A stretch of DNA of 64,000 nucleotides from UBA11872 sp965198285 (GTDB lineage: Bacteria; Chloroflexota; UBA11872). The stretch is taken from positions 310,001-374,000 of the forward strand of contig OZ240251.1 of NCBI GenBank assembly GCA_965198285.1. Direction: 5' to 3'. The notes beneath the pieces were generated by a model, which searched no databases, was not told the DNA's origin, and saw nothing but the letters and a program-made list of their open reading frames with translations. Each line of letters begins with the position of its first letter. The stretch's first letter is position 1. Below, in pieces: positions 51,497-60,878 of this stretch. Made by a program: the position numbers and the translations under genes.

Positions 51497-52807
51497 TTAG
51501 TCGTCCGAGGGTTCCATCGCCGCATCTGCGTCGATGGTCCAGAGCACGCGGCCCCAGACCATGATGAAGAGCACAACGGCCACGCTAAGACCTCCGCCGA
51601 GGACCATGGCGGTCGGCATGCCGCGATTTTCGGCCACGATCGAGATGGGCATCAGGCCCAGCGGCGTGAGTCCCCAGCCCAGCATCCAGATGGACATCAC
51701 GCGTCCGCGCAGCCGAGCCGGCGTCAGCAACTGAATCATGGTCTGGTTGGTGGCCATGTAGGTCGCGAAGAAGAAGCCGGCACACGCCATTACGACCCCG
51801 GCCATCAGGGGCGAGCGGGTCAAGCCGAGCACCGCGATCAGCGCACCGAAGGCGGCGGCGCTGAGCAAGACGACCGGGCCCTTGCGCCGGTGGTTGGCGT
51901 AGGCGACCACCAGGAGGGAACCAATGACCGCGCCAATGCCCTGCGCCGAGAGAACCAGGCCCAGTTCAACGGATCCGGCCCGCAGGTCCTGCTTCACGAA
52001 GATCGGCAGAATCATGATCATCGGCATGCTGAATAGGGCGGGCGACAGGACCAGCAGGAGCAACGACGTCAGATCGCGGGTGCGGAAGGCGTACGTGAAG
52101 CCCTCGCGCAGGGCGGCGAAGGTGGACCCGGCACTCCCACGATGACGTCGACCACCCCGAATCGTGAGGATGTTGAGCGTGCCCCAGACATAGCCAGCGG
52201 CCTGCACAAGGAAGGTGCCGGCGATGCCGATAAGGCCAATCAGGGCGCCGGCGAGCGCCGGACCGATGATGCTCGAAGCGTTTTGGGTGGCATTGGTCAG
52301 CGCCACGGCGTTACTCACGTGCCGCCGGGGGACCAGGTCGGAGACCAGGGCGGTACGAGTCGGCAGGATGATGGCAAAGGACGCGCCGATCACGATGGCC
52401 GAGACAGCCAGATGCCAGACCTCGATGGCGTCCGCGGCCACCAGCAGGCCAATCGTGAGGCCGGCAAGACTCATCAGCACCTGGGCGGCGATCAGCAACC
52501 GCGTGCGGCTAAGCCGATCAGCCAGCACCCCGCCAAACGGCGACAGCACCAGCAAGGGAATCGCGCGGATCATGGCCAGGGTTCCCAGGATGAGCGGGGA
52601 CTCGGTGATGACGGCGACCAGCCAGCCCTCGGCGACGCCATACATCCAGAAGGCCATCGTGGACCCCAGGTTGGCGCGCCAGAGTCGGACGAAGTCACCG
52701 TGGGCGAATGCGGGCGCCAGGCGGTTGCGCAGGCGGACCAACCTTGACGAACGCTTTATTGACGCCTCCGGCACCGATGGGAGACCGCCACTCCCACCGA
52801 TGGTCAT
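51497..52807 (-). CDS. MFS exporter, EntS-like
   Basis: 436 residues, about 11-12 membrane helices. Motif A GVLADRLSRTRLL after helix 2 and the repeated LSPALFSMPMIMILPIFVKQD in the middle loop. A very close paralogue of the next gene upstream (52817-54187). Such proteins (enterobactin-exporter branch) extrude small amphiphiles; the substrate is unknown. Confidence 0.85.
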   Translation of the reverse strand: MTIGGSGGLPSVPEASIKRSSRLVRLRNRLAPAFAHGDFVRLWRANLGSTMAFWMYGVAEGWLVAVITESPLILGTLAMIRAIPLLVLSPFGGVLADRLSRTRLLIAAQVLMSLAGLTIGLLVAADAIEVWHLAVSAIVIGASFAIILPTRTALVSDLVPRRHVSNAVALTNATQNASSIIGPALAGALIGLIGIAGTFLVQAAGYVWGTLNILTIRGGRRHRGSAGSTFAALREGFTYAFRTRDLTSLLLLVLSPALFSMPMIMILPIFVKQDLRAGSVELGLVLSAQGIGAVIGSLLVVAYANHRRKGPVVLLSAAAFGALIAVLGLTRSPLMAGVVMACAGFFFATYMATNQTMIQLLTPARLRGRVMSIWMLGWGLTPLGLMPISIVAENRGMPTAMVLGGGLSVAVVLFIMVWGRVLWTIDADAAMEPSDD

Positions 52808-52816
52808 GGGTCAGCC

Positions 52817-54187
52817 CTAGGCAGAATCGTCGGAGGGGTCGACCGCGGCCTCGGCGTCGAGGGTCCACAGCTCACGGCCCCAGACCATGATGAAGAGCAC
52901 GACGGCCACGCTGAGGCCGCCACCGAGGACCATGGCGGTGGGCATGCCGCGGGTTTCGGCCACGATCGAGATGGGCATCAGGCCCAGCGGCGTGAGGCCC
53001 CAACCCAGCATCCAGATAGACATCACGCGGCCGCGCAGACGGTTGGGCGCGAGCAGTTGAATCATGGTCTGGTTGTTGGCCATGTATACGGCCGAGAAGA
53101 GGCCAGCGAACGCCATGACGATCCCGGCCGCCAGGGGCGAGCGGGTGAGGCCGAGCACCACAATCGCCACGCCAAAGGCGGCGGCGCTGAGCATGACGAC
53201 CGGGCCCTTGCGGCGGTTTCCGGCGTAGGCGACCACGCCAACCGACCCGATCACCGCTCCGATCCCCTGCGCCGCCAGCACCAGGCCCAACTCCTCCGAC
53301 CCGGCCTTCAGGTCCTGCTTCACGAAGATGGGCAGGATCATGACCATTGGCATGCTGAAGAGGGATGGCGAGAGACCCAGTAGAAGCAGCGCGGCCAGCG
53401 GACGGGTGCTGAAGGCAAATTTGAACCCATCGCGCAGCGCCACGAACGTCGATCCTCGAGTTCTGGGGTGCTGATCGCCACCGCGGACCGACAGGACGTT
53501 GGCCATCCCCCAGAGGTAACCGCCGGTCTGGACGAAATAGGTGCCGGCGATGCCGATGACGCCGATCAGCCAGCCCGCCAACGCCGGGCCGACGATGCGG
53601 GACGCGTTCATGGTGGTGCTGGTCAGAGCGATGGCGTTGCTGACGTGGCGTCGCGGCACCAGGTCGGAAACCAGGGCGTTGCGCGACGGCACGCTGATGG
53701 CGAACGACGTACCCGCCATCACGCTGGAAACCGCCAGGTGCCAGATCTCGATGGCGCCGGTCGCAACCAGCACCCCGATGGCAAGGCCGGTCACGGTAAA
53801 AATCAGTTGAGAGGTGATCAGCAGCTTCGTGCGGCTCACCCGATCGGCCAGGACGCCGCCGAACGGCGACAGCACCAGCATGGGGATTGCGCGAACCATG
53901 GCCAGGGTGCCCAGGATGAGCGGGGACTCGGTGATGACCGCCACCAGCCAGCCCTGGGCGACGTTCTGCATCCAGAACGACATCATGGTGCCCAGGTTGG
54001 CGCGCCAGAGCCGGACGAAGTCGCGGTGGGCAAAGGCAGGCGCCAGGCGATCGCGGTGGCGGCGCAGGCGCGAGCGCCGGCCGGCCGGAGCCTCAAGCGG
54101 CGAGGGCGGTGCTGCCGGGCTGTCGCTGGTCATGGGTCGAGCCTGCGCGGATCCTCCCGGCGAAAACCTGAGGTCCAGGTCCGCCAA
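52817..54187 (-). CDS. MFS exporter, EntS-like paralogue
   Basis: 456 residues with an N-terminal hydrophilic extension of about 45. Motif A GVLADRVSRTKLL and LSPSLFSMPMVMILPIFVKQD. The two genes share most of their length nearly unchanged, so this is a tandem duplication. The gap to the next gene is nine bases; they are cotranscribed. Confidence 0.85.
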   Translation of the reverse strand: MADLDLRFSPGGSAQARPMTSDSPAAPPSPLEAPAGRRSRLRRHRDRLAPAFAHRDFVRLWRANLGTMMSFWMQNVAQGWLVAVITESPLILGTLAMVRAIPMLVLSPFGGVLADRVSRTKLLITSQLIFTVTGLAIGVLVATGAIEIWHLAVSSVMAGTSFAISVPSRNALVSDLVPRRHVSNAIALTSTTMNASRIVGPALAGWLIGVIGIAGTYFVQTGGYLWGMANVLSVRGGDQHPRTRGSTFVALRDGFKFAFSTRPLAALLLLGLSPSLFSMPMVMILPIFVKQDLKAGSEELGLVLAAQGIGAVIGSVGVVAYAGNRRKGPVVMLSAAAFGVAIVVLGLTRSPLAAGIVMAFAGLFSAVYMANNQTMIQLLAPNRLRGRVMSIWMLGWGLTPLGLMPISIVAETRGMPTAMVLGGGLSVAVVLFIMVWGRELWTLDAEAAVDPSDDSA

Positions 54188-54229
54188 TCCGAATCATTGA
54201 CGATTGGCGCGCGCGCGCCAACTGGCGGA

Positions 54230-55243
54230 CTAGCGGCAGGCGACGGTTACGCCGGCGTCAGCCGCCCGGCGGGCCGCGTCGACGATGCCCACAACCCGCG
54301 CGGCTTCCTCCGCAGGGACCGACATGGCGCGTCCGTCACGAATAGCGGTCACAAACTCCGTCAGCTCGTCGTTCCAGGGGTCTTCGTCCGGAATCGCCAG
54401 CTGCCGTGGACCGTCCTGGTCGGTGGCGACAATGTGATCGGCGCCTTCGACGAAGCGGATGGACCCGTGCCGGCAGATGACCGTGCGGCCCGAATCGGAG
54501 GGACCGTGGAACCCGCGACGGTAGGTGATGGTTGCCAGGCCGCCGTCCTCGAACCGCAGGTTGACGACCGCAACGGCACGGTCGAACACGCGGCCCGCAG
54601 GTTCCTGGGTCACCGCGGCGGCGATGTGCGTGATTGACCCGCGCCCGTAGATGGCGGGGTAGCCCAACAGGATGGCGTAGACGAGCGAATGCCCGCTGAC
54701 CCGCTGGTCGAATCCGGCGTCGCGGCCGGCGCGCAGATCGTTGGGAAAGTGAATCACCAGACTGTCGTGGAGCGCGCCGCCCAGCGCGGCGGTCTGCTCG
54801 CGGACCAGGCGCGGCCCCGGACGCAAGGGGCTGGTATGCCCCACGCGAATCACCAGGCCCTGCCGGGCGGCCAGTTCGATCAGCCGCGAGGCGTCTAGCG
54901 GCGTCAGCGCCAGCGGGGACTCGCTGAACAAGTGCTTGCCGGCGGTCAGCGCCGCAGCGCCCATTGGGGCGTGGGTGTCGGGGTGGGTCGTGACTATTAC
55001 CGCGTCCACGTCTGGACGCGCGATAGTGGCTGGCCAGTCGTGCGAGTGCTCGACGTCGATGCGCCCGGCCAGCGCCGCACGGGTTTCGGGATTGCGAGCC
55101 GCGATCGCCACCAGCGAGATGTCCGCTCGGGCGGCAATTCGCGCGGCGCGAGCCGCGGCCATGCCGCCGCTACCCACGATGGCGATCCGGAGCGGGACGG
55201 CGGCAGGGTCAGCCACGCGGCGGCCTGCTGCGTTGCCAAGCAA
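54230..55243 (-). CDS. Gfo/Idh/MocA-family oxidoreductase
   Basis: 337 residues. N-terminal NAD(P) domain IAIVGSGGMAAARAARIAARADISL; substrate-domain motif AGKHLFSESPLALTPLDASRL, in which ESP stands at the usual EKP lysine site. Acts on a sugar or inositol derivative. Transcribed toward the MFS pair; divergent from 55379 with about 135 bases between them. Confidence 0.85.
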   Translation of the reverse strand: MLGNAAGRRVADPAAVPLRIAIVGSGGMAAARAARIAARADISLVAIAARNPETRAALAGRIDVEHSHDWPATIARPDVDAVIVTTHPDTHAPMGAAALTAGKHLFSESPLALTPLDASRLIELAARQGLVIRVGHTSPLRPGPRLVREQTAALGGALHDSLVIHFPNDLRAGRDAGFDQRVSGHSLVYAILLGYPAIYGRGSITHIAAAVTQEPAGRVFDRAVAVVNLRFEDGGLATITYRRGFHGPSDSGRTVICRHGSIRFVEGADHIVATDQDGPRQLAIPDEDPWNDELTEFVTAIRDGRAMSVPAEEAARVVGIVDAARRAADAGVTVACR

Positions 55244-55378
55244 ATCTGCTTATCCGCATGGTCAATTCCCTCATGACCTAGCCGTCGCTCACATTCTGAG
55301 AGGCCGAGGCTTATCGCGCGAACCGGCGTGGCGCGTGCCATGATGCCGCCACAGGAATCTCTCCACGCAGGAACAGCT

Positions 55379-56431
55379 ATGGCGAATGGCGGCCTCGGAA
55401 TCGGCATCGTTGGCGCGGGCGACATCGTGCGCACGCGGCACATGCCGAACCTGGCGGAAGTTGACGACATCACCTTCGTGGCGGTGACGAACCGGCGTCG
55501 CGAAACAGCCGAGGCGTTCGCCGCCGACCACAACGTGCCGAACGTGCTGGACGACTGGCGAGCCGTGGTGGACCACCCTGACGTGGATGTCGTCTGGATC
55601 GGCGCGACGCCGTATATGCACGCGCGGGTCTCGGTTGCCGCGCTGGACGCGGGCAAGCACGTGTTCTGCCAGGCGCGCATGGCCCGCAACCTGGCCGAAG
55701 CGCGCGACATGCTGGACGCCGCGGATCGCAACCCCGGGCTTGTCGCCGCGGTCTGTCCGCCGGGGATCGGGGTGGCCGGCGACCGCACCATGCGCCGCTT
55801 GCTGGGAGTCGATCGCTACATCGGGACGCTGCGCCAGGCGCGGATGTCATCGTTCGGCGACACCGCCGTCACGAACGACCTGCTGCACTGGCGGCATGAC
55901 TTCGACATCAGCGGCTACAACGTGATGAACGTGGGGATCATGGTGGAGGGCCTGCAGCGCTGGCTTGGGCCCGAGCGCGACGTGCAGGCCATGACGCGCG
56001 TGCACATCAAGGAGCGACGAAACCCGGACTCCAACGCGTTCGAGCCTGTTCGCGTTCCGGATTCGTTCACGGCCATGGGCGAGTTGGTGTCGGGCGCGGA
56101 CTACGTCTATCAGTGGTCGGGCCTGGCGCATCACGAACCGGCGACCGAGCTATGGCTCTATGGCGACCAGGGCACGCTGGTTTACGACTTCGACCACGAC
56201 ACGATCGCGGGCGCGAAGGCGGGCGAGGACGAGTTGGCGCCGATCGAGATTCCCGAGGACGAGCACTACGACCCAAACGTTGAGGTGGACTTCATTAACG
56301 CCATCCGCACGGGAAGCCACGACGCCGGGCTGGCGCCCAGCTTTGCGCGCGCCCTGCTGTACATGGAGTTCATGGAGGCGGCCGCGCGCTCGGCACGCGA
56401 CGGCCGGCGGGTCAGTCTGCCGCTGGATTAA
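55379..56431 (+). CDS. Gfo/Idh/MocA-family oxidoreductase
   Basis: ATG 55379 chosen over 55328 since the family starts near GIGIVGAGDIVRTRHMPNL. The catalytic EKP motif is replaced by CQARMARNLAEA (no EKP lysine), although FVAVTNRRR, DAGKHVF and ALLYMEFMEAAARSARDGR are typical. The missing lysine suggests altered or lost activity. 351 residues. Confidence 0.8.
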   Translation: MANGGLGIGIVGAGDIVRTRHMPNLAEVDDITFVAVTNRRRETAEAFAADHNVPNVLDDWRAVVDHPDVDVVWIGATPYMHARVSVAALDAGKHVFCQARMARNLAEARDMLDAADRNPGLVAAVCPPGIGVAGDRTMRRLLGVDRYIGTLRQARMSSFGDTAVTNDLLHWRHDFDISGYNVMNVGIMVEGLQRWLGPERDVQAMTRVHIKERRNPDSNAFEPVRVPDSFTAMGELVSGADYVYQWSGLAHHEPATELWLYGDQGTLVYDFDHDTIAGAKAGEDELAPIEIPEDEHYDPNVEVDFINAIRTGSHDAGLAPSFARALLYMEFMEAAARSARDGRRVSLPLD

Positions 56432-56513
56432 GCAGCCGGGCCTTCGTGGCGGCGTCCCCGCAGTCCGATCCAGGCCGACGGTAGGACCGCCCATGACCGG
56501 GTCGGGGTAGCCC

Positions 56514-57728
56514 ATGCGCGTGTTGGATTTGCGTCCGGGTGTGCTGAGGCACCGGAACTTTGCGCTGTTCTGGTTCAGCCTGGTGATCTCGCACTCAGGG
56601 ACCTGGATGCAGATGCTGGTGGTGGGCTGGCTCACCTATGAACTGACGCAATCGGCTTTCTGGGTCGGGGTGGTGAGCGGGGCGCGCGGCGTGCCGATGG
56701 TGGTGCTGCCGTTCTTTGGCGGCGTGGTGGCGGACCGGATGGACCGCCGCACGCTGCTGTGGATAACACAGATCAGTCAGGCGCTGCTGGGCCTGGTGCT
56801 GGCGATTCTGGTTGCCGCCGACCTGGCGCAGGTGTGGCACTTCGCGACGCTGGCGCTGCTCGCCTCGATCGCCGGCGCGTTCGATCAACCGACGCGGCAG
56901 GCCATCGTGCCCGCGCTGGTTCCGCGGGAGGACTTGCGCAAGGCCATTGCGCTGAACGCCGTTGTGTTTACGGGCGGGGCGTTGATCGGGCCCGCAATGG
57001 CGGGTTTGCTGGTGCCGGTAATTGGCGCGGCTGGCGTGCTGTTCATCAACGCCGCCACCACACTGCCCGTGTTCGCGGCTCTGGCGCTGATGAAGCTGCC
57101 GCCGTTCAGCCCGCGGCCGCGTGAGGCGGTGCTGACGACCGTGCGGGACGGTCTGCGGTTCGCGTTCAGCCGCGAGCTCATCGTGCTCGTGCTCCTGGTC
57201 TCCGCCGCCGCCAGCCTGTTCGGTCGCTCCTTTCAACAACTGGCGCCCGTCTTTGCGCGAGAGGTGCTCAATGCCGACGTGACCGGGCTGGGCTGGCTGA
57301 TCGCCGCACCGGGCCTGGGCGCGGTGCTGGGCGCGTTTGTGGTGGCGAGCGCGAACTGGCTGCCGCCCAACGGACGACTGGCCGGCATTGCGGTGGCTGG
57401 CTATCTGGCGGCGCTGGCGGGGTTTGCGGTCTCGACAAGCTTTGGCCTGTCGCTGGTGCTGCTGGTGCTGGTGGGGCTGCTGAACACCGTGTTCTCGGCC
57501 TGCGTGCGGACGATGCTGCAACTGGAAGCGACCGAGGCGTACTACGGACGCGTGATGAGCCTGAACACGATCACCTTCATCGGCCTGTCGCCGGTGGGCG
57601 CGCTAATCATCGGCTCGATCGCCGAGTCGGCCGGTATCCAGGCCGCCACCCTGATCGGCACGGTGGTGGTGGCGGTGGTGTTTGGGGCGGTGTGGCTGAC
57701 GCGGTCCACGCTTCGCCAGGCCGCGTAG
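56514..57728 (+). CDS. MFS exporter, EntS-like (third member)
   Basis: 404 residues, about 11 membrane helices; LRHRNFALFWFSLVISHSG and motif A GVVADRMDRRTLL. Related to but more diverged than the two tandem MFS genes at 51.5-54.2 kb. Follows the Gfo/Idh/MocA gene on the same strand by 82 bases. Confidence 0.82.
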   Translation: MRVLDLRPGVLRHRNFALFWFSLVISHSGTWMQMLVVGWLTYELTQSAFWVGVVSGARGVPMVVLPFFGGVVADRMDRRTLLWITQISQALLGLVLAILVAADLAQVWHFATLALLASIAGAFDQPTRQAIVPALVPREDLRKAIALNAVVFTGGALIGPAMAGLLVPVIGAAGVLFINAATTLPVFAALALMKLPPFSPRPREAVLTTVRDGLRFAFSRELIVLVLLVSAAASLFGRSFQQLAPVFAREVLNADVTGLGWLIAAPGLGAVLGAFVVASANWLPPNGRLAGIAVAGYLAALAGFAVSTSFGLSLVLLVLVGLLNTVFSACVRTMLQLEATEAYYGRVMSLNTITFIGLSPVGALIIGSIAESAGIQAATLIGTVVVAVVFGAVWLTRSTLRQAA

Positions 57729-57764
57729 ACTTCGCCGCAATCAGCTTCGCCGGAGTACGGATCT

Positions 57765-58610
57765 ATGGCGCATATCGGGGTGTTTTACCGCGAGGGATTT
57801 GATCCCGGGGCGTACACGGTGGCGCTGTATCACGCGCAGCTGGAAGCGGCGCGCGGCGGGCACGGGCTGAGCATTCACCAGTTTCCGGAAGGCTCGCTGG
57901 CGGACGCGGCCGAGCGTGCGCCGGAGGTGGACGGCTTGTTGACGTTCGCCACGGGGGAGGCGGACCTGGAGTTTCTGCGCGCACACGAGCGTCCATCTCT
58001 AGTCTGCGAGCGCATTGTTGACGGGTGCGCCTATGTCGCCCCGGATAACTTCGACATCGGCCGAACAGCCGCCCGGCACCTATTGGACCTGGGTCACGAA
58101 CGGCTTGCAGTCGTGCTGCCGGGTGACCCTGCCAACCTGGATAGCTACCACGGCTCGCGCTTCGCTGGGGTTCGGGACACGGCGGCGGCCGCCGGGCATC
58201 CGCTGGACGACGCCGACATCTACTTCGGAGCAAAGGTCGGAACGACCGGACAGTCCGCGGCCGAGGCCATGCTGGCACGCGGCGACCTGCCCGACGCCAT
58301 CTACGTGCAGAACATGCCCATGGCGCTGGCGGCGCTGCGGACGCTGACGGAGGCGGGCGTTGCCGTTCCGGATGACGTCTCCATCCTGGGGACCACGTTC
58401 GTCCAGCTCAATGCGCCGGCGGCCACCGAGCACACCGCGCCGCCAATGACGGCGGTGACGTTCGAGAAAGAGGAAATGGGGCGGCAGGGCGTGGCCTACC
58501 TGGCGGCCGCAGCCGAGGGCCGGACGAGCGAGCGCCTGGAATCGCTGTTGCCGGGCGTGTTGGTTGCAGGCGCGTCTACGGCCAGAGCTCGCGCGGCGGT
58601 GGTGGTCTAA
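57765..58610 (+). CDS. LacI-type ligand-binding domain without HTH
   Basis: 281 residues. The fold matches LacI/GalR effector domains: IGVFYREGFDPGAYT, APDNFDIGRTAARHLLDLGH, FAGVRDTAAAAGH, ILGTTFVQLN, VTFEKEEMGRQGVAYL. The DNA-binding headpiece is absent, and only 36 bases separate the start from the MFS stop, so it is not lost upstream. No signal peptide. Either a cytoplasmic sugar sensor that binds a partner, or a shortened regulator. Likely cotranscribed with the MFS gene. Confidence 0.75.
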   Translation: MAHIGVFYREGFDPGAYTVALYHAQLEAARGGHGLSIHQFPEGSLADAAERAPEVDGLLTFATGEADLEFLRAHERPSLVCERIVDGCAYVAPDNFDIGRTAARHLLDLGHERLAVVLPGDPANLDSYHGSRFAGVRDTAAAAGHPLDDADIYFGAKVGTTGQSAAEAMLARGDLPDAIYVQNMPMALAALRTLTEAGVAVPDDVSILGTTFVQLNAPAATEHTAPPMTAVTFEKEEMGRQGVAYLAAAAEGRTSERLESLLPGVLVAGASTARARAAVVV

Positions 58611-58627
58611 GCGGCGCGCTGCGGCTC

Positions 58628-58661
58628 CCGTGGCCCAGGCTGCGCGCAGCCTGGGCCACGG
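58628..58661. terminator. 34-base perfect palindrome between convergent genes
   Basis: CCGTGGCCCAGGCTGCG and its exact reverse complement, zero-base loop, between the sensor gene and ftsK. A bidirectional terminator is the simplest reading, although no T tract is present. Confidence 0.6.
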
Positions 58662-58675
58662 TTGGCGTCAGCGGC

Positions 58676-60838
58676 TTAGTCGGCTGGGTTGCGCTGGAGG
58701 ACGGGGCGGCGGAGGGATTGCGGCAGGGGCGGGCCGACGAAGCCTTCCTCTTCCAACTGGTGACCCAGCTTGAGGGCCAGTGAGCGGCCGATACCGAGTT
58801 CCCGCGCCAGCTGGTCGGGCGTGATGCTGTCGTGGCGCATGACGAGTTCGGTGGCCTCCACGAAGACCTCGTCCTCTTCGTCCTCGGCGGATTTCTGAAG
58901 CTCCTGCCTCGACACTTGGGCGGGTTCGCCCTGTTCGCGCCAGTGCTCGACGGCCGTGCGGACTTCCTCGTCGGTGACACGCACGCCTTGAATCCGCTGC
59001 GGCTTCCCACCTTCGGGCGGCGCAAACAGCATGTCGCCGCGGCCGATCAGCCGTTCGGCGCCGGCCATGTCCAGCACGGTGCGCGAGTCGGCCTGGCTGC
59101 TGACCATGAACGAGATGCGGGTGGGGAAGTTGGCCTTGATCAGGCCAGTGATGACATCGACCGAGGGGCGCTGGGTGGATACCACCAGGTGGATGCCGGT
59201 GGCGCGCGCCATCTGGGCCAGGCGAGCCAGCAGTCGCTCCACGTCGCCCGGCGCCGTCATCATCAGATCGGCCAGCTCATCGATCATGACGACGATGTAG
59301 GGCAGCGGTCCTTCGGCGTCGTCCGGTAATGCCTCGTTGTACGACGCCAGGTTGCGGACGCCGGCCTTGCTGAAGGTGCGGTAGCGGCGGGCCATCTCGT
59401 TGCTGACCCAGGTGAGCACGTCAACGACTTCGTTTACGTCGGTAACCACGGGCATGCGCAGGTGCGGGATGCCTTCAAACGCCACCAGTTCGACCATCTT
59501 GGGGTCGATCAGCACGAACTGCATTTCGTCGGGGGTCTTGGTGAACATGATCCCGGTGATGAGGGACGTGAGACAGACCGACTTGCCCGACCCGGTGGCG
59601 CCGGCGATCAGCAGATGCGGCATCTTTGTCAGGTCGGCCACGCGTACGCGGCCCGCGACATCCTGGCCGAGCGCGACCTTGATGCTCGCGTCGGATTCGA
59701 CCCAGGCCTGGCTCTCCATCACCTCGCGCAGCGTCACGACGGCGGGGTTGTCGTTTGGAGTCTCCAGCCCCACGAACGGCTGCCCGGGCACCGGCGCTTC
59801 GATCCGCACGCTGCGCGCGGCCAGCTTGAGGGCCAGGTCGTTCGAGAGCGCGGTGATACGCGCCACCTTCACGCCCGGTCCCGGCTCCAAGAGGTACTGG
59901 GTCACCACGGGTCCGGGGACCGCTTCGGCAACCCGGACCTGCACCTTGAAGGAGGCCAGGGTCTCTTCGATCGAGGCGGCCTTGCTGACGATCTCGGCTT
60001 CAGGAACCTCGCCCGAGTCCTCGGCGGGCAGAAGCAGGTCGATAGCCGGCACCTGCCAGGGGCCGTCCTGCTGCGGAGGGGCCGCCGCGGCCGGCAGTCG
60101 GTCCGCGGTGCGAATCAGCGGCTGCTGGCCCCAGGCGGGGCCGTCTTCAGCCTGATCCTCGCCGGGCTCGTTCTCAACGGCTTCCCGAGCACCGGCATCC
60201 GTCTGCGCGGCGTCGGCGCGGTCCGCCGGGGAGAACCAGGGTCGTGCGCGCGCGTTGGCGGCGGCGATGACCCGCAGCAGGCCGCTGCCCAGGACGCGGG
60301 TAGCCTGGATGACGAACCGACCTGGTCGGGTTACGGCTTCGGTGCCCCAGGGCGAGGCGGCCAGTCCATAGGCCAGAGTCAGGACCGCGGCCACGGCCAG
60401 AATCAGAAACGCGGGGACATCGCCAATTGCTGCCCGCATGGCCGACCCGATGAGCCCGCCAATGACACCGCCGCCTTGAGGCTGTCCCTGGTTGGCGACG
60501 AGCGCGGCGAGGTCGGTCATTGCCGCCAGCGCCGCAACGAATACGGCGGCCGCGACAAAGTGCGTGATGTCGATGATGGCTCGCCGACGAGCGCCGGCGA
60601 CCAGGACAGCGGCGCCAATTAACGCGCCCGCCAAAGCGCCCAGGGGCGCGGCGCGGCCCAGCCCGGCAGCCATGGTTGCGGCGGCGCCGGTCACGACCAA
60701 CGCGTCGTCGACGATGAGGCCGACGAACGACAGCACGCCGAAGGCAGCCACGATGAAGCCGCCAAAGCCCGCAATGTCCCAGTGTTCAGGCCGCGTCGCG
60801 CGCGCTGGCAGCGCGGCGGCCTTTCGGCTCGTGGCCAC
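58676..60838 (-). CDS. ftsK: FtsK/SpoIIIE DNA translocase
   Basis: 720 residues. Four membrane helices (about 22-160), an acidic linker, the FtsK motor domain with Walker A GATGSGKSVCL (413-423) and DELADLMM Walker B, and a C-terminal winged gamma domain (SITPDQLARELGIGRSLALK). Moves chromosomal DNA through the septum. Downstream in the RNase J operon direction, separated by 40 bases. Confidence 0.95.
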   Translation of the reverse strand: MATSRKAAALPARATRPEHWDIAGFGGFIVAAFGVLSFVGLIVDDALVVTGAAATMAAGLGRAAPLGALAGALIGAAVLVAGARRRAIIDITHFVAAAVFVAALAAMTDLAALVANQGQPQGGGVIGGLIGSAMRAAIGDVPAFLILAVAAVLTLAYGLAASPWGTEAVTRPGRFVIQATRVLGSGLLRVIAAANARARPWFSPADRADAAQTDAGAREAVENEPGEDQAEDGPAWGQQPLIRTADRLPAAAAPPQQDGPWQVPAIDLLLPAEDSGEVPEAEIVSKAASIEETLASFKVQVRVAEAVPGPVVTQYLLEPGPGVKVARITALSNDLALKLAARSVRIEAPVPGQPFVGLETPNDNPAVVTLREVMESQAWVESDASIKVALGQDVAGRVRVADLTKMPHLLIAGATGSGKSVCLTSLITGIMFTKTPDEMQFVLIDPKMVELVAFEGIPHLRMPVVTDVNEVVDVLTWVSNEMARRYRTFSKAGVRNLASYNEALPDDAEGPLPYIVVMIDELADLMMTAPGDVERLLARLAQMARATGIHLVVSTQRPSVDVITGLIKANFPTRISFMVSSQADSRTVLDMAGAERLIGRGDMLFAPPEGGKPQRIQGVRVTDEEVRTAVEHWREQGEPAQVSRQELQKSAEDEEDEVFVEATELVMRHDSITPDQLARELGIGRSLALKLGHQLEEEGFVGPPLPQSLRRPVLQRNPAD

Positions 60839-60878
60839 GGGAGGCCCTCCTCGGTGCGGGCCGAAGCCCGCCCCTTAG

